From positions 1 to 63,543 of the forward strand of contig JBBHKE010001678.1 in the NCBI GenBank assembly GCA_037447655.1: DNA of 63,543 nt. Direction: 5' to 3'. Below the pieces are notes generated by a model. That model saw only the letters and a program-made list of their open reading frames with translations, was not told the DNA's origin and ran no database searches. Shown piece after piece: positions 19,056-30,892 of this stretch; positions within the stretch are counted from its first letter, which is position 1; every line of letters begins with the position of its first letter. The translations under genes and the position numbers were made by a program. This DNA is from Zygnema cylindricum (Eukaryota > Streptophyta > Zygnematophyceae > Zygnematales > Zygnemataceae).

Positions 19056-20548
19056 CCTTCTACCATATCATTCTTTACCATCTTTTTGAGCATGTCGTTA
19101 TGAACATGACCCAATCTTTTATGTCACAAAACATGATCAGATAAGACACTGGAGTAATTAAAAGAAGTTGTATTCACCAGGTCCATCCGGTATAAGTTGT
19201 TAGGGCCTCTAGTTCCCATTACGGCTACCCTTCCCTCTTTGCTAAGTATTTTCTTTCCTTGCTTCTAAAGTATTTCAAATCCTCTACTTTCTGCAACTAA
19301 TGTAGAAAACAAATTCTTTTCAAACTGGGGGACATACATCACATCATAGAGAGTTCTAGGAACTGTCTGGCCATCTATCTCACATATAAGGATGACAATC
19401 CCTTGAGTTTTTGCTTCAACAGTGGCACCACAAGCATAGTAGATCTGTCTAGTGGGGATAGGTTGCAGATCTGTGAAAGAGGCCTTGTTCCAGCACATTT
19501 GAGAAGAGCTTCCGGAGTCCATGATCCATCCGTGGTCTTTGTCTCCCTCCATTAGTTTCGCAAGAGCGAAGAACTCTTTGTCGTTAGTTTTTGGAAAAAT
19601 GACAACATCCGGCGCATTTCCCTTGTTGACCGACTCCGGATCCGATGTGTTAGGTGAAAATGCCTCAGTTTTGGAAGGGGTTGGCAGTGGTGTAAAAGGT
19701 GGCTTTTGTGGTGTGTAGATCTTTTTTGGCTTCCATGTATTTCTCAACACACTTGTCTCACAAGCTTTGAGAAACTTAGACACAGTTTGTACATATGTTC
19801 TTGACTATTACAATAGACACACTTGTTGTAAGATTGAAAACCTTGATAACCCTGAGATTTGTTTCCTTGATACTGAATATCAAAAGCTACGGAAGACTTT
19901 CTTGGATTAAGAGCTATAACTGTTGACTCTTCCTCTAGCACTAGTTCTATAGCTGTTGCTAGATTTCGGACTAACTTATCCAATTTTTTTCAATTTGTTG
20001 AGGCTCCTTTATTTACTTCAAGAGGTCCTCGCATAAGAATTATAGCCTAATGGTAAGGGGAGAAGTTCCCTCGTGAACATGCATTTTGTGTTAGTAAAAG
20101 CCGAAGTCCATTACAGTATTCTGCCATGTTACCACCTGTATACCTATAGTCCCAAATGTTCCCAACTGTAATGATCTCATGCTGAGCATTACCTTTCAGG
20201 TAGATGGTTTTCAGTGAAGTCCAAATTTTTTGACGCCTTTTTCATCTTAATATGTGAAATAAGCAAATCCTCTGAATTCATTAACTTTAAAAGATGCAAA
20301 GCTTGCTAAATTTACCCACCATAGGATGCATCAGTTTCAGCAAGATTGCCATCAACTACATCAAATTGTTTAACTTGAGTAAAATAGGACTCAACCAAAT
20401 CAGACCAATAAAGGTATTTCCTTCCATCAAAAACTGGTATCCGTGAGGGCGGGCTTGTAACCCGTTGTTCTGTGGATACTACACCCACTGAAGATGAAGA
20501 TGAGGCAAGAGTAGTCATCATTGAATTAAACAAGCAAGAAGCTCTCAC
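19056..20548 (-). pseudogene. Family D gag-protease-integrase start (D1, 5' part)
   Basis: Gag begins near 20520 inside the LTR (MMTTLASSSSSVGVVSTEQ), continues SRIPVFDGRKYLYWSDLVESYF, then decays with stops (20312, about 20235, about 19990). The frame 19983-19744 holds the tail of gag with a zinc knuckle CVYCNSQEHMYKLC, and 19783-19265 the protease with GWIMDSGSSSQMCWNK. The integrase zinc arm begins at about 19200 and stops at 19056, where A2 is inserted; it resumes at 6578. Confidence 0.85.
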
Positions 20549-21343
20549 ATATGATCAGAAAAACATACAATTTTGGAACACAACCAAAGACAATTTAGAC
20601 GACCAAATAGCCTACAAATATGCCAAAATGCAGATTATACAAAGAGGAACACAAGTGCAAATTTACAGAGAAATCTGCAAACAGATCTGAGAAGATTTCT
20701 CAGTCAAAGATATCAAAATGCTAGAGTATAATTTGATACAACAAGTTCCTAACTTCTAAAATGGTGAAGTCCTACTCTTATACCAAAAAGATCTATCTTG
20801 CTAAAGACTAGCAGCCACTCACTATGATAATCAAGGTAAGGTGGCATATCAGCCATGCATAAATAATATCTTCCAGATTTAAGAAGGATACCTGAATAGT
20901 TCAAGGTATGTCATACAGAATGAATGTAAACTGAGTCCTTAATCAAATAAAACACGTCCATGTACAAAATAGGGATATGTTATGTAACAATATACTGTAC
21001 AAAAACACGTCGGATAATCATAAACGTGGTCTTGGCTGACCAGCGTCCGTCGGCAGCCAATCCCCACCGTCCATCTTTGAGGAGTTTCATCCAAGATGAA
21101 ATTTTGTGTGACACTTCGGTCTTGCGGTGAATCTGAGTCGTAGAACCAAGTCTTACAAAGTGTCTCATTTGGGTTTGTTGACGCGTGTCCCGTTAGTGTG
21201 ATACACAATGTACTCTCTCACTGTTCAGTGTCGCACTAATTTTGGTACATATTGAACCACGCTTCCACAAAATAGACTGAGTATTCAGAAGACACTCCCA
21301 TCACATAGGAGGCTTAGTGAGGACTAAAGCTTTCAAAACAACA
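20463..21343 (-). repeat. D1 5' LTR
   Basis: 881 bp, TGTTGTTTTGAAAGC at 21343 to a terminus near 20463 (GAACAACG, last base mutated from the A seen in 30893-31766). Followed outward by GTTTT (21344-21348), which with AAAAC at 31767-31771 forms the 5-bp duplication of a C LTR site; the unoccupied C 3' LTR reads ATGTCGTTTTTCATCC near 26475. Open frames at 20939-21208 recur in the partner LTR only because LTRs are copies. Confidence 0.9.
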
Positions 21344-21740
21344 GTTTTTCATCCAACGGTGCACACCATAGCCGAGATCTCGGAATGGTCACTTTGACGT
21401 TTTATGACGTGGCATGACCTGGCGCCACGTGGAGAGATAACACTTTGTCGTGGGAATTACGAAGACGGTACGAACGAGTGAAAATTTGGTAGGTAGTGAC
21501 CTCTTTCTTTGAGAGTTTGTACAAATTGGCATTTTTACTGCCTCATAACCTATCACCTTGTAAGGGGTTTTCAGAGATTCTTTTTCCTACGGACTCAGAG
21601 GAGTTCAATGTGGACAGCGGTACAGTCAAATTGTCTTTTTGTCTGCTTGGGTAGCATTGGTTGCCATTGAAAGTGGGTTAGCTAATAACTATCTAGAGGC
21701 TTCTTGAATTCTGTAGTCCAATGGAGGACACAAAATTACA
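21344..21740 (+). repeat. C 5' LTR, 3' part
   Basis: Matches 26473-26878 of the C 3' LTR. Interrupted at 21344 by D1; its first half lies inverted at 31767-32222. Ends ...AAATTACA at 21740, with the gag start codon at 21721-21723. Contains the palindrome CCACGTGG (21425-21432), also present in the 3' LTR (26564-26571), with TGACGT-type motifs just upstream; such G-box-like sites are typical of light- or stress-responsive plant promoters, but a role here is only inferred. Confidence 0.88.
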
Positions 21741-22405
21741 CGTTATGGGCCCACCCTCTAGGGTGCCCATCTTCAATGGATCTAGGTTCATCTATTGGGA
21801 AGCCATGATAACAGGGGTTTTGTGTGAAAAACGATACTGGGGTATTGTTAGTGGACAAGTGAAACGTCCACCTCAAAGAAATCCACTAGGGTCCAATGGA
21901 GTAAGGTTTTCTGCACCGACATGTGCTGTAGCAGATGAGGCAGATGATGGGGACAGCAGCATGTCCGAAAAGGGGAAAGAAAAAGAGACACCTCTTACTC
22001 CAATGGCTCCTATTTCCACGACATCCGGAGCGGGGATCGTCAAGACCGCGGAGAACAACACCTAAATGTGGGAAGACACCAATATGGCTGCGAAGAACTT
22101 CATTTTGAGGCACCTCACTCAAGCTTTGGCAACTCCCCATCTTCACGTTTACAAGGCCGAGGAGTTGTGGGTGAGTTTGATAGAGATCTATAGAGCTTGT
22201 ACGATTCATGAGCTCCAGTTGGCAGAGCAAAAGTTGGGAAATTATACTTACAAAGGGGGGAAGATATTAGACTACTTTAATGATCTTTCCTGTTTGTATG
22301 TGGAGATGGAGAGTGTCTGATGGACTAGTACAATGAAAATGAAAGTTAACACTCTCATCATGAAGTTTCTCAACGAGTATGAGAATATAGTGTACCGAGC
22401 ACAGG
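21721..22405 (+). pseudogene. C gag
   Basis: Opens MEDTKLH in the LTR, then VMGPPSRVPIFNGSRFIYWEAM across the primer site, closely related to B gag. Stop TAA at 22063-22065, then ILRHLTQALATPHLHVYKAEELWVSLIEIY in the same frame to a TGA at 22318; homology continues in frame beyond it (MKFLNEYENIVYRAQ, to about 22415). Nonsense mutations only in this part, showing that gag and pol were one frame in the ancestor. Confidence 0.87.
21741..21755 (+). other. Primer-binding site of C
   Basis: CGTTATGGGCCCACC follows the LTR end; one mismatch (first base) from the B site. Half-tRNA initiator Met type. Confidence 0.8.
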
Positions 22406-22408
22406 AAA

Positions 22409-25400
22409 ATGACTGATAGTTCATGGAAGTGGAATATAGTGGTCGTCATGATACTTGTGCAGGAGAACACGATTGAGATCAAGAGGGGAGGAAAGAGCGT
22501 TCAAGCTCTAGCCGCTGGAGGGGACAGGTGGAGACAAGACCCTAAAAAGCCAACAAGAGAGAGAGAGAGATCAGTCTGGAGGACCAAGGCCCCCAAAGGG
22601 CCTTTGTCATTTTTGCAAAAAGCCAAGACACTTTATCGCGGATTGTGTCAAGCTGTCATAGCTGAGGCTCCAAGAGAAATGTGGAGGAATTTCTTCCAGA
22701 GGAAAGAAAATGGCACATGTGGTCACAAAAGTAATAGGAGAAACCGAGGACGAGTCCTCTGAGGAGGATGGGGAGTTTCTTCTTGACGAGAGTCTGGAGG
22801 AGAAGGAGATCCCTCAAAGACAAAAGTGTGCCCTTGGAGCAATTCGGGAAGCTCCACAGGAAGGATGGATCATCGACTCAGGTGCATCCATACATATGTG
22901 TCGTGACAAGGACCTCTTCACTAAGCTAAGGAAAATCCCTACTGTAGAAATAGAGTATGGGGATGGGAGAGTGGTTACTACGGATCTAGTGGGATCACTT
23001 GATTTGAAAGTCTTAGTGGAGTGTAAGACTTCTATACTCACTTTCTCAGATGTGACAAAGAGTTTGATACCTTCACTAGAAAGGGAGTTTTACAGCTAAG
23101 TATGGAGATGAAGTTTACTTCACTGCAGATAAGGGTAGCCAAGGAATGTTTATGCTTAACCAGAGTAATGAAAAGAATATTGCCTACTATGTTGGTGTCC
23201 CAAAATTGATGATTTGGCATAAGCGGTTGGGGTATGTGCAATTTTATAGGTTTAGGGAAATGAAGAAGCTTGGTGTTGTAGAAGGCATTCAGTTTAGTGA
23301 TAATTAAATGGTGGATAATTGTAGTGGCTGTCCCCAAGGTAAAGCTCACAGACTTCCATTCCCTAAAGCGCCACATATAGGGGAGAAAAGGTACTAGATT
23401 TGATCCACACAAATATCTGGGGGCCAGCAAGGGTACCCTCAGTTGGAGGAAAGAGGTACATCTTGACAATTACTGATGACTTGTCCAGATACTCTAAAAT
23501 CTACTTCCTAAAAACAAAGTTTGAAACACCAACTTACTTCAAAGAATATAAAGCCTGAAGGGAGAAGTTGCATGAAACCCCCATTAAGAGAATAAGGAGT
23601 GATAATGGGGGGGAATATACCTCTAACCAGTTTGAAGAATACTTGAGATATAAGGGAGTTCAGCACCAGAAAATTGTACCACATAATCCGGAACAAAATG
23701 GGGTAGCTGAGAGGTTAAACCGAACACTAAGAGATAGTGTAACCAGTATGTTGGCTGACAAGAAAATAGGAAAGAGATTTTGGGTAGAAGCCATGAACTG
23801 TGCCAACTACATTAAAAATAGAGTCCTTACCTCAGCAGTTAAGGGTATGACACCTTATGAGAGATGGGTTGGAAGAAAACCGGATATCTCTCACCTTAAA
23901 GTATTTGGTAGCCAAGTTTACAGTCTAGATACGGATAAAAAGAATTGGAAACTTGATGCTAAGGGAAAACCCAGATATTTCGTAGGATATGATGAGGATG
24001 TCAAAGGATAAAGAGTCTATAACTTAGCAAAGCAAGATATCATTCTGGTCAAACACCTAGTTATTATGGATGAAGGAAAGTTAATTGACCCCTTTAAATA
24101 TACCAAAAAGATAAGAATAATTTTTGAGTCCGAAAGTGAGGAGAACTTTGTTTTTCCTGAAAAAGACATGAGTGAGATAGTGATTGCAGATTCAAGGGAG
24201 ATCTAAGAAACAAGAGAGTTACCGGATACCTCACATATTCCTATGGACTTCGAGGAGACACAAATGGAGGAACCGGACTCGACTTCCATGGATAGGGGAG
24301 ACGATTAGACGATAAGGAGAAACCCAAGACTTCCCTCTATTCCTGCCTCAGAGTTTGAGGGAGGAAGGAGCAGCAAAAGGATACAGGGGAAACAAGCTGC
24401 TCGTAAGGTAACTAAGTTATCTCATCCTGATGAGCCTCAGTCATACTTAGAGGCTGTGAACAACCCAGAAAGGACAGATGGATTAGAGCCATAAATGATA
24501 AGATGGCCTCCATCATGGACGCAAATACTTGGGAGCTAGCATATTGTCCTCCAAAGAGAAAATATATTGGCTCTAAATGGGTATTTAAACTAAAACTTAA
24601 CCCATATAAACCATTGAAAGATATAAGGCTCGTTTGGTTGCAAAGGGGTTCACCCAAAAGGAGGGGATTGATTATGAGGAGACGTTTGTTCCAGTTGTTC
24701 GGTTCCCATTAGTAGGGATTCTCCTTACTGTGGCAGCAACAAAAGACATGGAAATACATTAGATGGACATTAAAATCCCCTTCCTCAACAGTGAGTTAGA
24801 GAAAGAAATCTTCATACAGCAAGCGAAAGGGTTTGTGGAGAATGGGGAAGAGAGCAAAGTCTGTAGGCTCATAAAGTCATTATACGGAGTTAAGCAGGCT
24901 CCCCAACAGTCGAATAAGAAACTAGATGAATTTCTTACTGGTCTGGGATATATCCGGATCAGATCTGACCATTCTATCTACATGTTTGAAGATGAGGATT
25001 GTGTGATTTTTATTGCAATTTATGTGGATGATGTGTTGGTGTTAAGTAAGTCTTTGGAAAGGATCAATAAGTTGAAGAAAGATCTTAGAGGCAGAATTGA
25101 CATGAAAGATTTAGGTGAGGCAAGATATATTTTGGGAATTCAGATGGAAAGAGATAGAGGGAAAAGGATCATTTGACTCACTCACAAAGAAGCAATAGGA
25201 AATATGCTTGAGAAATTCTGGATGGAGAAAGCAAGCAGTTGTACCACTCTCGTGGACTTGAAGAAAGTAAGTGATGGGAGTGTAGAAGGTGGAGTGATAA
25301 TCTTAGATGATTAGATGAGTCCAGAGGAGAGAGAGTTTATGAAGTCTATTCCTTATATACACGTAGTAGGAAGTTTGATCTACTTTATGAACTGTACAAG

Positions 25401-26020
25401 GCGGGACATAGAGGCAGCAGTTGGAGTCCTCAGTAGGAGTCTTAACGATCCTACGAAGAGAGATTGGGAGGCAGCCAAGAGAGTCATGAGATACCTGGTG
25501 GGAACTAGAGAGTTATGGTTGCATTTGGGAGGGGAGCACACTGATATCACTACTTGGAGTGATGTCAGGTTTGGGGATGCACCTTTGAGAAGATGCACTT
25601 CTAGATATGTATTGTATGTGGGGGAAGGTGCTTGCTGTTGGAGCAGTAAGCAACAAAAGGTGGTTGCTCATTCTACTATGGAGGCTGAGTATATGGCCTC
25701 TTGTTCTGCTTTGAAAGAATTAATGTGGGTCGAATCCTTGTTGCAAAAACTGGGGTATATGAAGAAGGGAGTGCATGAAGTTTTTTGTGATAATCAGGCT
25801 GCCATTGCAATTGCAGCCAATCCAAAATATCATTTCAAAGCTAAACATATGGCCATAAGATTGAGCTATGTGAGGGAGAAAGTTGAAAATACATTTGTAA
25901 ATCTTGTGTAGAGATTTGATGAAGAAATGGTGGCTGACATGATGACCAAACCTGTGCCCTCTCCCATGTTAAAATATTGCAGAGAAAAATGTGGACTAAA
26001 AGAAAAATTAAATTATACTA
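22409..26020 (+). pseudogene. C pol (protease, integrase, RT, RNase H)
   Basis: Ordered remnants: region homologous to the B nucleocapsid (22409-22762, zinc knuckle lost by frameshift near 22610); protease GWIIDSGASIHMC (in 22710-23099); integrase zinc arm in shifted frames (23200-23360), LIHTNIWGP (Asp to Asn at the first catalytic position, near 23407), SDNGGEYTSNQFEEYL and NGVAERLNRTL (23568-24011); RT from 24503 (TWELAYCPPKRKYIGSKWVFKLKLN), SLYGVKQAPQQSNKK and AIYVDDVLVL (24763-25176); RNase H 25315-25911 (WSDVRFGDAP, STMEAEYMASCSA, CDNQAAIAI). At least eight stops or frameshifts. Confidence 0.88.
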
Positions 26021-26021
26021 G

Positions 26022-26034
26022 AAAATAAGGGGAG
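26022..26034 (+). other. Polypurine tract of C
   Basis: AAAATAAGGGGAG directly before the 3' LTR, identical to that of B. Confidence 0.85.
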
Positions 26035-26878
26035 TGTTGAAAATCATTAGATTTATAGGGTATTTTCTCAGTCTAGAAATTAAAAAAAAAAGTAGGCATC
26101 GTGCTCTCACATTTCCTCTCTATCCCCCATACTTGTAGTCACAGAAAGAGAGAGAGAGAAAGAGATGGATAGCCATGGCTGCCTCAGTCTAATAAGCAGG
26201 ATTGAAGAGTGACTTATGTCACTCTCAACAAAAGGTTGAGTCCGGCAGGACTCGAACCCCCGACCGGCTTAGCGAGAAGTAGCCGTCAGCTCTAACCGAT
26301 CTGTCGTAGAAGTTCGTTGAAGTATATAGGGTATGATTTGTGCATAAACTATGTTACAATCTATAAATTGATTAACGGTAATACAAATGAAAAGACATAG
26401 AAACAGTTATATACAGTGCGAACATAATACCGCACGAAACAAATGAACCGGTCATTTGTTTCGACGATTATAATTAAATGTCGTTTTTCATCCAACGGCG
26501 CACATCCTTGTCGATATCGCGGAATGGTCACTTTGACGTTTTGTGACGTGGCATGACCTGGCACCACGTGGAGAGATAACATTTGGTCGTGGGAATTACA
26601 AGGAACGTACGGACGAGTGAAAATTTGGTAGGCAGTCACCTCTCTCTTTGAGAGTTTGTACAATTTGGCATTTTTACTGCCTCATAACTTATCGCTTGGT
26701 TGGGCGTTTCAGAGATTCTTTTTCCTACGGACTGAAGGGAGTCTAAGTTGCACAGGGGTGTAGTCAGATAGTCTGTTTGTGTGCTTCGGTATCAGAGGTT
26801 GCCATTGAAGGTGGGTTAGCTAATAACTATCTGGAGGCTTCCTGAATTCTGTAGTCCAATGGAGGACACATAATTGCA
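26035..26878 (+). repeat. C 3' LTR
   Basis: 844 bp, TGTTGAAAATC to ATAATTGCA. Flanked on the right by AAATT (26879-26883), which corresponds to GAACT (complement of AGTTC, 32223-32227) beside the other LTR end: three of five matching, consistent with an old insertion in E. Carries an uninterrupted D1 target site near 26475 and the tRNA-like module. Confidence 0.88.
26240..26308 (-). other. tRNA-like module in the C LTR (antisense)
   Basis: Minus strand: A-box-like GATCGGTTAGAGC (within 26289-26306), then GACGGCTACTTC, then a perfect Pol III B-box GGTTCGAGTCC (26248-26258) inside a T-arm-like stem. Shares CGGCTACTTC with the B module. The second C LTR carries the same at 31941-32030. Confidence 0.55.
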
Positions 26879-28078
26879 AAATTGAAGAAAAAGATGTACC
26901 ACTTGCTGGTGGAAAGAAGACTCGCTGCGTATAGCGAAAAATTACATATTCGTGTTTTTCTTTGCCGGTGGATCTGGCACTCAAAATAAGTCAACCGAAT
27001 CCTGTTCACTTTTAATCTGGATATTCCTAGAGATAATCACTTTGTGTTTCTCAAATACAAAAACTCTATATCCTTTCGCAATATCATCATACCCTATGAA
27101 AATCCCAAGTAAGCCCTTAGCCTCCATTTTCCATCTATCTTATGAAGTGTCTAGAATAAAGCACTTTCTGCCAAAGATCTTATGTGACTAGCATCAGGTT
27201 TCTCTCCTGTCCAAAGCTCATAAGGTGTAATGCTAACGGAACTAGAAGCAATTATGTTCTTCATATAAAAAGCACAGTTAAGTGTTTCAGCCCAGAATTT
27301 GAAATATAGCCAATTATCTACAAGTATGGACCGAGCACTTGCTGTCAGTGTTCTATTTAATCTCTTATAAACACCATTCTGTTCTTGCGTATATGAAACT
27401 GTAAGACTGTGATTGGTACCTTTCGAAGGATAAATTCTTTAAATTCCTTTAATGTGTATTCTCCCCTATTGTCCGATCTAAGAGCCAAGATTGGAACTCC
27501 ATGAAGATTTTTGGCCCCTGCCTTGTAGTGTTTAAAGTGAGTAAACACTTCACTTTTATGTTGCATGAAGTAAACTTTGGTGTACCTCGAGTAGTCATCT
27601 CTGAACGTGACCATATAGTGGATGCCTCCAGCCGAAGCCTCTTGCGAAAGACCGAGAACATCAGAATGTATTAGCTACATAACTTTTTCTGATCTATGGT
27701 CTATTTCTTGTGGAAATGGCAATCTTTGGATCTTGTTAAGGGAACAACCATCAGGATGAGAAGTGAGAGAAAATCCATCAACCTTTCTCGAATTCACCAT
27801 TTTCTTTACATTATCATAATTCATATGTTCTAATCTCTTATGCCACAACTCATTATAAAAATGGACAATGGAGTAGAGAACTTCATTTTCCTTATATTCA
27901 GCCATGTCGATCCGGTATATTTTGCTAACATCTGTAGTTCCTATTATTGTTACTTTTCCTTTCTTGCTCACAACCTGTCTACCTCCTTTCAGAATGACTT
28001 CAAAGCCTTTGCTCTCCACTAATGGTGTAAGGAAAAGATTCTTTTTAAAGCTTGGAACATATAAAATATTGTGAAGGG
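26879..28078 (-). pseudogene. Family E protease-integrase fragment
   Basis: Minus-strand blocks: protease tail NTLHNILYVPSFKKNLF and ESKGFEVILKGGRQVV (28127-27900), integrase zinc arm LWHKRLEHMNYDNVKK and CSLNKIQRLPFPQ (about 27850-27730), YMVTFRDDYSRYTKVYF (27614-27550), LRSDNRGEYTLKEF (27480-27440), and the C-terminal KQKV-type block near 27050. Several stops and frameshifts. It is cut at 26879 by C and at 28078 by F. The site CCAAAGCTCATAAGG near 27210 is the unoccupied version of the solo-LTR site at 47713. Confidence 0.83.
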
Positions 28079-28876
28079 TGTTGACCATAACCAATTTCAG
28101 CCATGGATTTACCCTCGGAAGCACCACAGACTACCCCAAAAACAACCTACTTTGAGTCCACTCATAATCTTACAGAATTACCAAAACAGGCTGAAACTAC
28201 ACAACCAGTTAGATTCTAGGCCAATTAGTATTCCCACAAATTTTAATATAAAATTACGGACAAGAACTATCACATCACCCAATCAAAGTTGCAGAATAAC
28301 AGCCTGCCATTACTTTGATAAATCTGACCACTTCACAATGAAGCCCCAAGCATATCAGACACACAATAGCTCTGAAAATATGCCACAATATTTCCAATAT
28401 AATTAGGAACACACATGCAAAATTTTAGATACTTCTGCTGGTACAACTGAGAGCTACCCTCAGATGAAAATTACCAAAAGGAGTAAAAACAGTTTTTGTC
28501 CTAAAAGTTCCTAAGTCCAAAAATGAACAAGTCCTACAAATATACACTACACTGTCGATCGCATTTAGCGTGTAAGTTTTTTTCGCCACTAAAAACATAT
28601 TTTCGCCGTACTCATTTGTCTGATTTTCAATTTGAGACCGGCAATCGATAGCTGAGAAACTTACCTTTCAATCGCAATCTTCAGATCCACAATCTGACAT
28701 GTATGTACGGAGAATAGATGTTTTAAGAGACAAAAAAAACATACACGCTAAATACGATCGACGGTGTAGAGATCACTACTGATTGTACGGAGGCATACGA
28801 GTCGTACGTAATCTATCAACTACCTTTATTAGATCTACACTAATAATTAATACACATAAGACAAACCATTGTTGTA
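28079..28876 (-). repeat. Family F LTR, partial, with a MITE inside
   Basis: Terminus GGTTATGGTCAACA at 28079 on the minus strand; matches 58898-59530 and 51391-52010. Interrupted by the short TIR element 28550-28766. Its 5' part is lost at about 28876, where B2 gag begins; both sides share ACATGAATG-like bases, suggesting a microhomology joint. The E copy it interrupts stops at 28078. Confidence 0.78.
28550..28766 (+). mobile_element. Mariner-like MITE (217 bp)
   Basis: Terminal inverted repeats of about 27 bp: left CACTGTCGATCGCATTTAGC..., right (inverted) CACCGTCGATCGTATTTAGC..., both followed by GTGTA and a T-run. TA dinucleotides flank it (28548-28549 and 28767-28768). The F LTR at 51865 reads CATAGAGTTCACTACTG without the insert, which fits TA target duplication as in Tc1/mariner elements. 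No coding capacity. A second element with related termini is at 62652-63211. Confidence 0.7.
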
Positions 28877-29174
28877 CATGAATGTTGAACTAGTTGCTTG
28901 AGGTCGTCTCCTTCTCCGTTGCTTTGTCCACCACCTCTCCTTCCTTTGTCTTCTCCGTTGAAGATGGATTTGCTTTCCTTGAGAATCTGCTTCCTCCAAA
29001 CCCTGGAGGGACTCCAAGACTTGATGGACGCCCCACTCGTCCACTCACTATCCCCCAAAACCTTTTCTCGCATAGAGCTCGTTTCATCATACTTTCCCAA
29101 TATATGAAGCCAGTTCCATTAAAGATGGGTACCCTAGAGGGTGGGCCCATATCCTGAAACTCTGAGTCCTCCAT
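28877..29174 (-). pseudogene. B gag start, truncated (B2)
   Basis: MEDSEFQDMGPPSRVPIFNGTGFIYWESM and the Lys/Glu-rich linker of B gag. It ends around 28877 within the segment equivalent to STFMSP in B, where F sequence takes over. No pol follows. Confidence 0.85.
29140..29154 (-). other. Primer-binding site of B2
   Basis: Minus-strand GGATATGGGCCCACC next to the LTR end (29155); one mismatch from the B site. Confidence 0.78.
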
Positions 29175-30221
29175 AAGTCCTCAGAGTGGACAGCTTCCAA
29201 GAAGCCTCTAGGATAACAATGACCCCTTTGTATTTCAGCAAGAAAAAGTTGCCACCCTAGCAAAAAAAAATTTGACCACTTCTCCCCTGTGAAGGCATGT
29301 CTCCCCTGAGTCGATAGCAAAAAGTATCTTTGAATTTGCTCCCCTGAGCAGTAAGTTATGGAGTGTCAAAGTTGACCTTTTGTACAGAAGCTCTCTGAAG
29401 AGAGGGTCCTATCTACCAATTTTTTCCTAAGTCCTATCTCTCTCATAGACTCTAGTTATTGACGTACGGAGCTAATCATATTACACTTCCGTACACAAAA
29501 GTACAGCTGCCTGTGTACTTTCTGTACGGATATTTTACAACATGTCCTAAAAGTCGACACATGTCATATCCGGATTCGGTCCCGTAATTCCCGAAGATGC
29601 CGCGATCCAACGCAATTTCGCCACGTGTCATCCGATGTGGCGATGACCACAAACCGCCGAGATTCTCTTCCGCGATCTCAGCTTTCTTCTCGGCCGTCTG
29701 ATTGAATGCAAATTTCAATCAGAGTCGTCATAAATACTTGCGCGGTATTTGTTTCGTTTAAAGAAACAAATGCGCGATACTTGTTTCTTATCCGTAACGT
29801 AATCCATACTTCTACATAATTGACTCTATGTATTCTGTAAGCAGTTCCGTTAAATGAAATATCTTACGTGGTAATATTTAAATAAATATCAAACCCTATA
29901 GCATGTATCATTAGCTCTAGACCTAATGGATAAGGTTACTGGCTACCCGCTGCGTGACGTCCTGCAGGTTCGAGGATCAAATCCTGGTTGTATCACTAAT
30001 CCTTTTATTAAATAAACTACCATTCATTAAATCAACTAATCTATTTCCCGTAAACCTCTGGATAGCTTAGGTAGCCATGGCTCTAGCTTCCTCTCCAACT
30101 TTTCAGTGACTAAGACAAGTGTGGGAGTTGGAGAGAGAAGTTAGAGATAGATTGCTTCAGCTTGTTTCTGTATTTCTATTTAGGCCTAGAAAATACTTAA
30201 AAAAGACCATCAATTTCTACA
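29155..30221 (-). repeat. B2 5' LTR
   Basis: 1067 bp from TGTAGAAATTG (30221) to GAGTTTCA (29155). More diverged than the two LTRs of B. It sits in D reverse transcriptase sequence; CAGGT (30222-30226) is the presumed target-site copy, but the partner side is lost. Confidence 0.87.
29915..29990 (+). other. tRNA-like module in the B2 LTR (antisense to the LTR)
   Basis: TAGACCTAATGGATAAGG (29918-29935) is very close to the A-box region of tRNA-Arg genes, and GCAGGTTCGAG followed by GGATCAAATCC (29974-29984) supplies B-box-like sequence 56 bases on. The clearest tRNA resemblance among the B copies. Confidence 0.55.
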
Positions 30222-30880
30222 CAGGTTGTTGGGAGTCTTATCTATTTCCTGAACTGCACGCGTCTTGATATTGCAACGGCAGTTCGAGCTCTGAGCCAAA
30301 GCCTTCAGAACTCGAAAAGATCAGATTGGGAGGCACCAAAACGAGATCTCAAATACCTTGCAGGAACACGGGATATCCGACTTTCTCTCAGAGGAGATGA
30401 AGTGAAAATTAGCACCTTAAGCAATGCGAGTTATGGTGACATGCCAAGCCGACGCTCTACCACTAGATGCATTTTGAAGATCGGTAATGGTACGTGGTGA
30501 TGGACCAGCAAGCTTCAAAAGGTGATTGCTCAATCAACCATGGTAGCTGAATATATGGCATCCAGCTCAACTGTTAAAGAACTTCTTTGGGTAAAATCAC
30601 TTTTACATGAACTGAAATTTATGTAGTCAGGTCCTCAAGTCAAATGGTGTGAGAATCAAGCTGCTATTCCTATTGCTTCTAATCCAAGTCATCACTTCAA
30701 AAGTAAGCATATTGATATTAAATTACACTTTGTGAGAGAAAATATGATGGCTAGAATTCTGAAGCTTAGCTACTTACCCGTTGAGGAAATGCTGGCAGAT
30801 ATGATGACAAAACCCTTGCCTGCACCAAAATTAAAATTATGTAGAGATGCATGTGGTCTTATTGGCTAGTAGAGTCTAAA
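30222..30880 (+). pseudogene. D RT end and RNase H (D1, 3' part)
   Basis: Reads VVGSLIYFLNCTRLDIATAV, YLAGTRDIRLSLRGDEVKI, then RNase H blocks SYGDMPSRRSTT, AEYMASSS, and HHFKSKHIDIKLHF, with two premature stops (near 30498 and 30625). It ends before a polypurine tract (TTTTAGGGGAG, up to 30892). Its orientation is opposite to the 5' part at 19056-20548. Confidence 0.83.
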
Positions 30881-30892
30881 GTTTTAGGGGAG

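Noticed and set aside
20939-21208. Open frames in the D LTR (also 31068-31256)
   Set aside because: Identical in the two LTRs by descent, absent in D3 because of stops, no protein signal.
29915-29990. Functional tRNA-Arg gene
   Set aside because: A-box and B-box resemblance only; no acceptor stem pairing and no clear anticodon arm.
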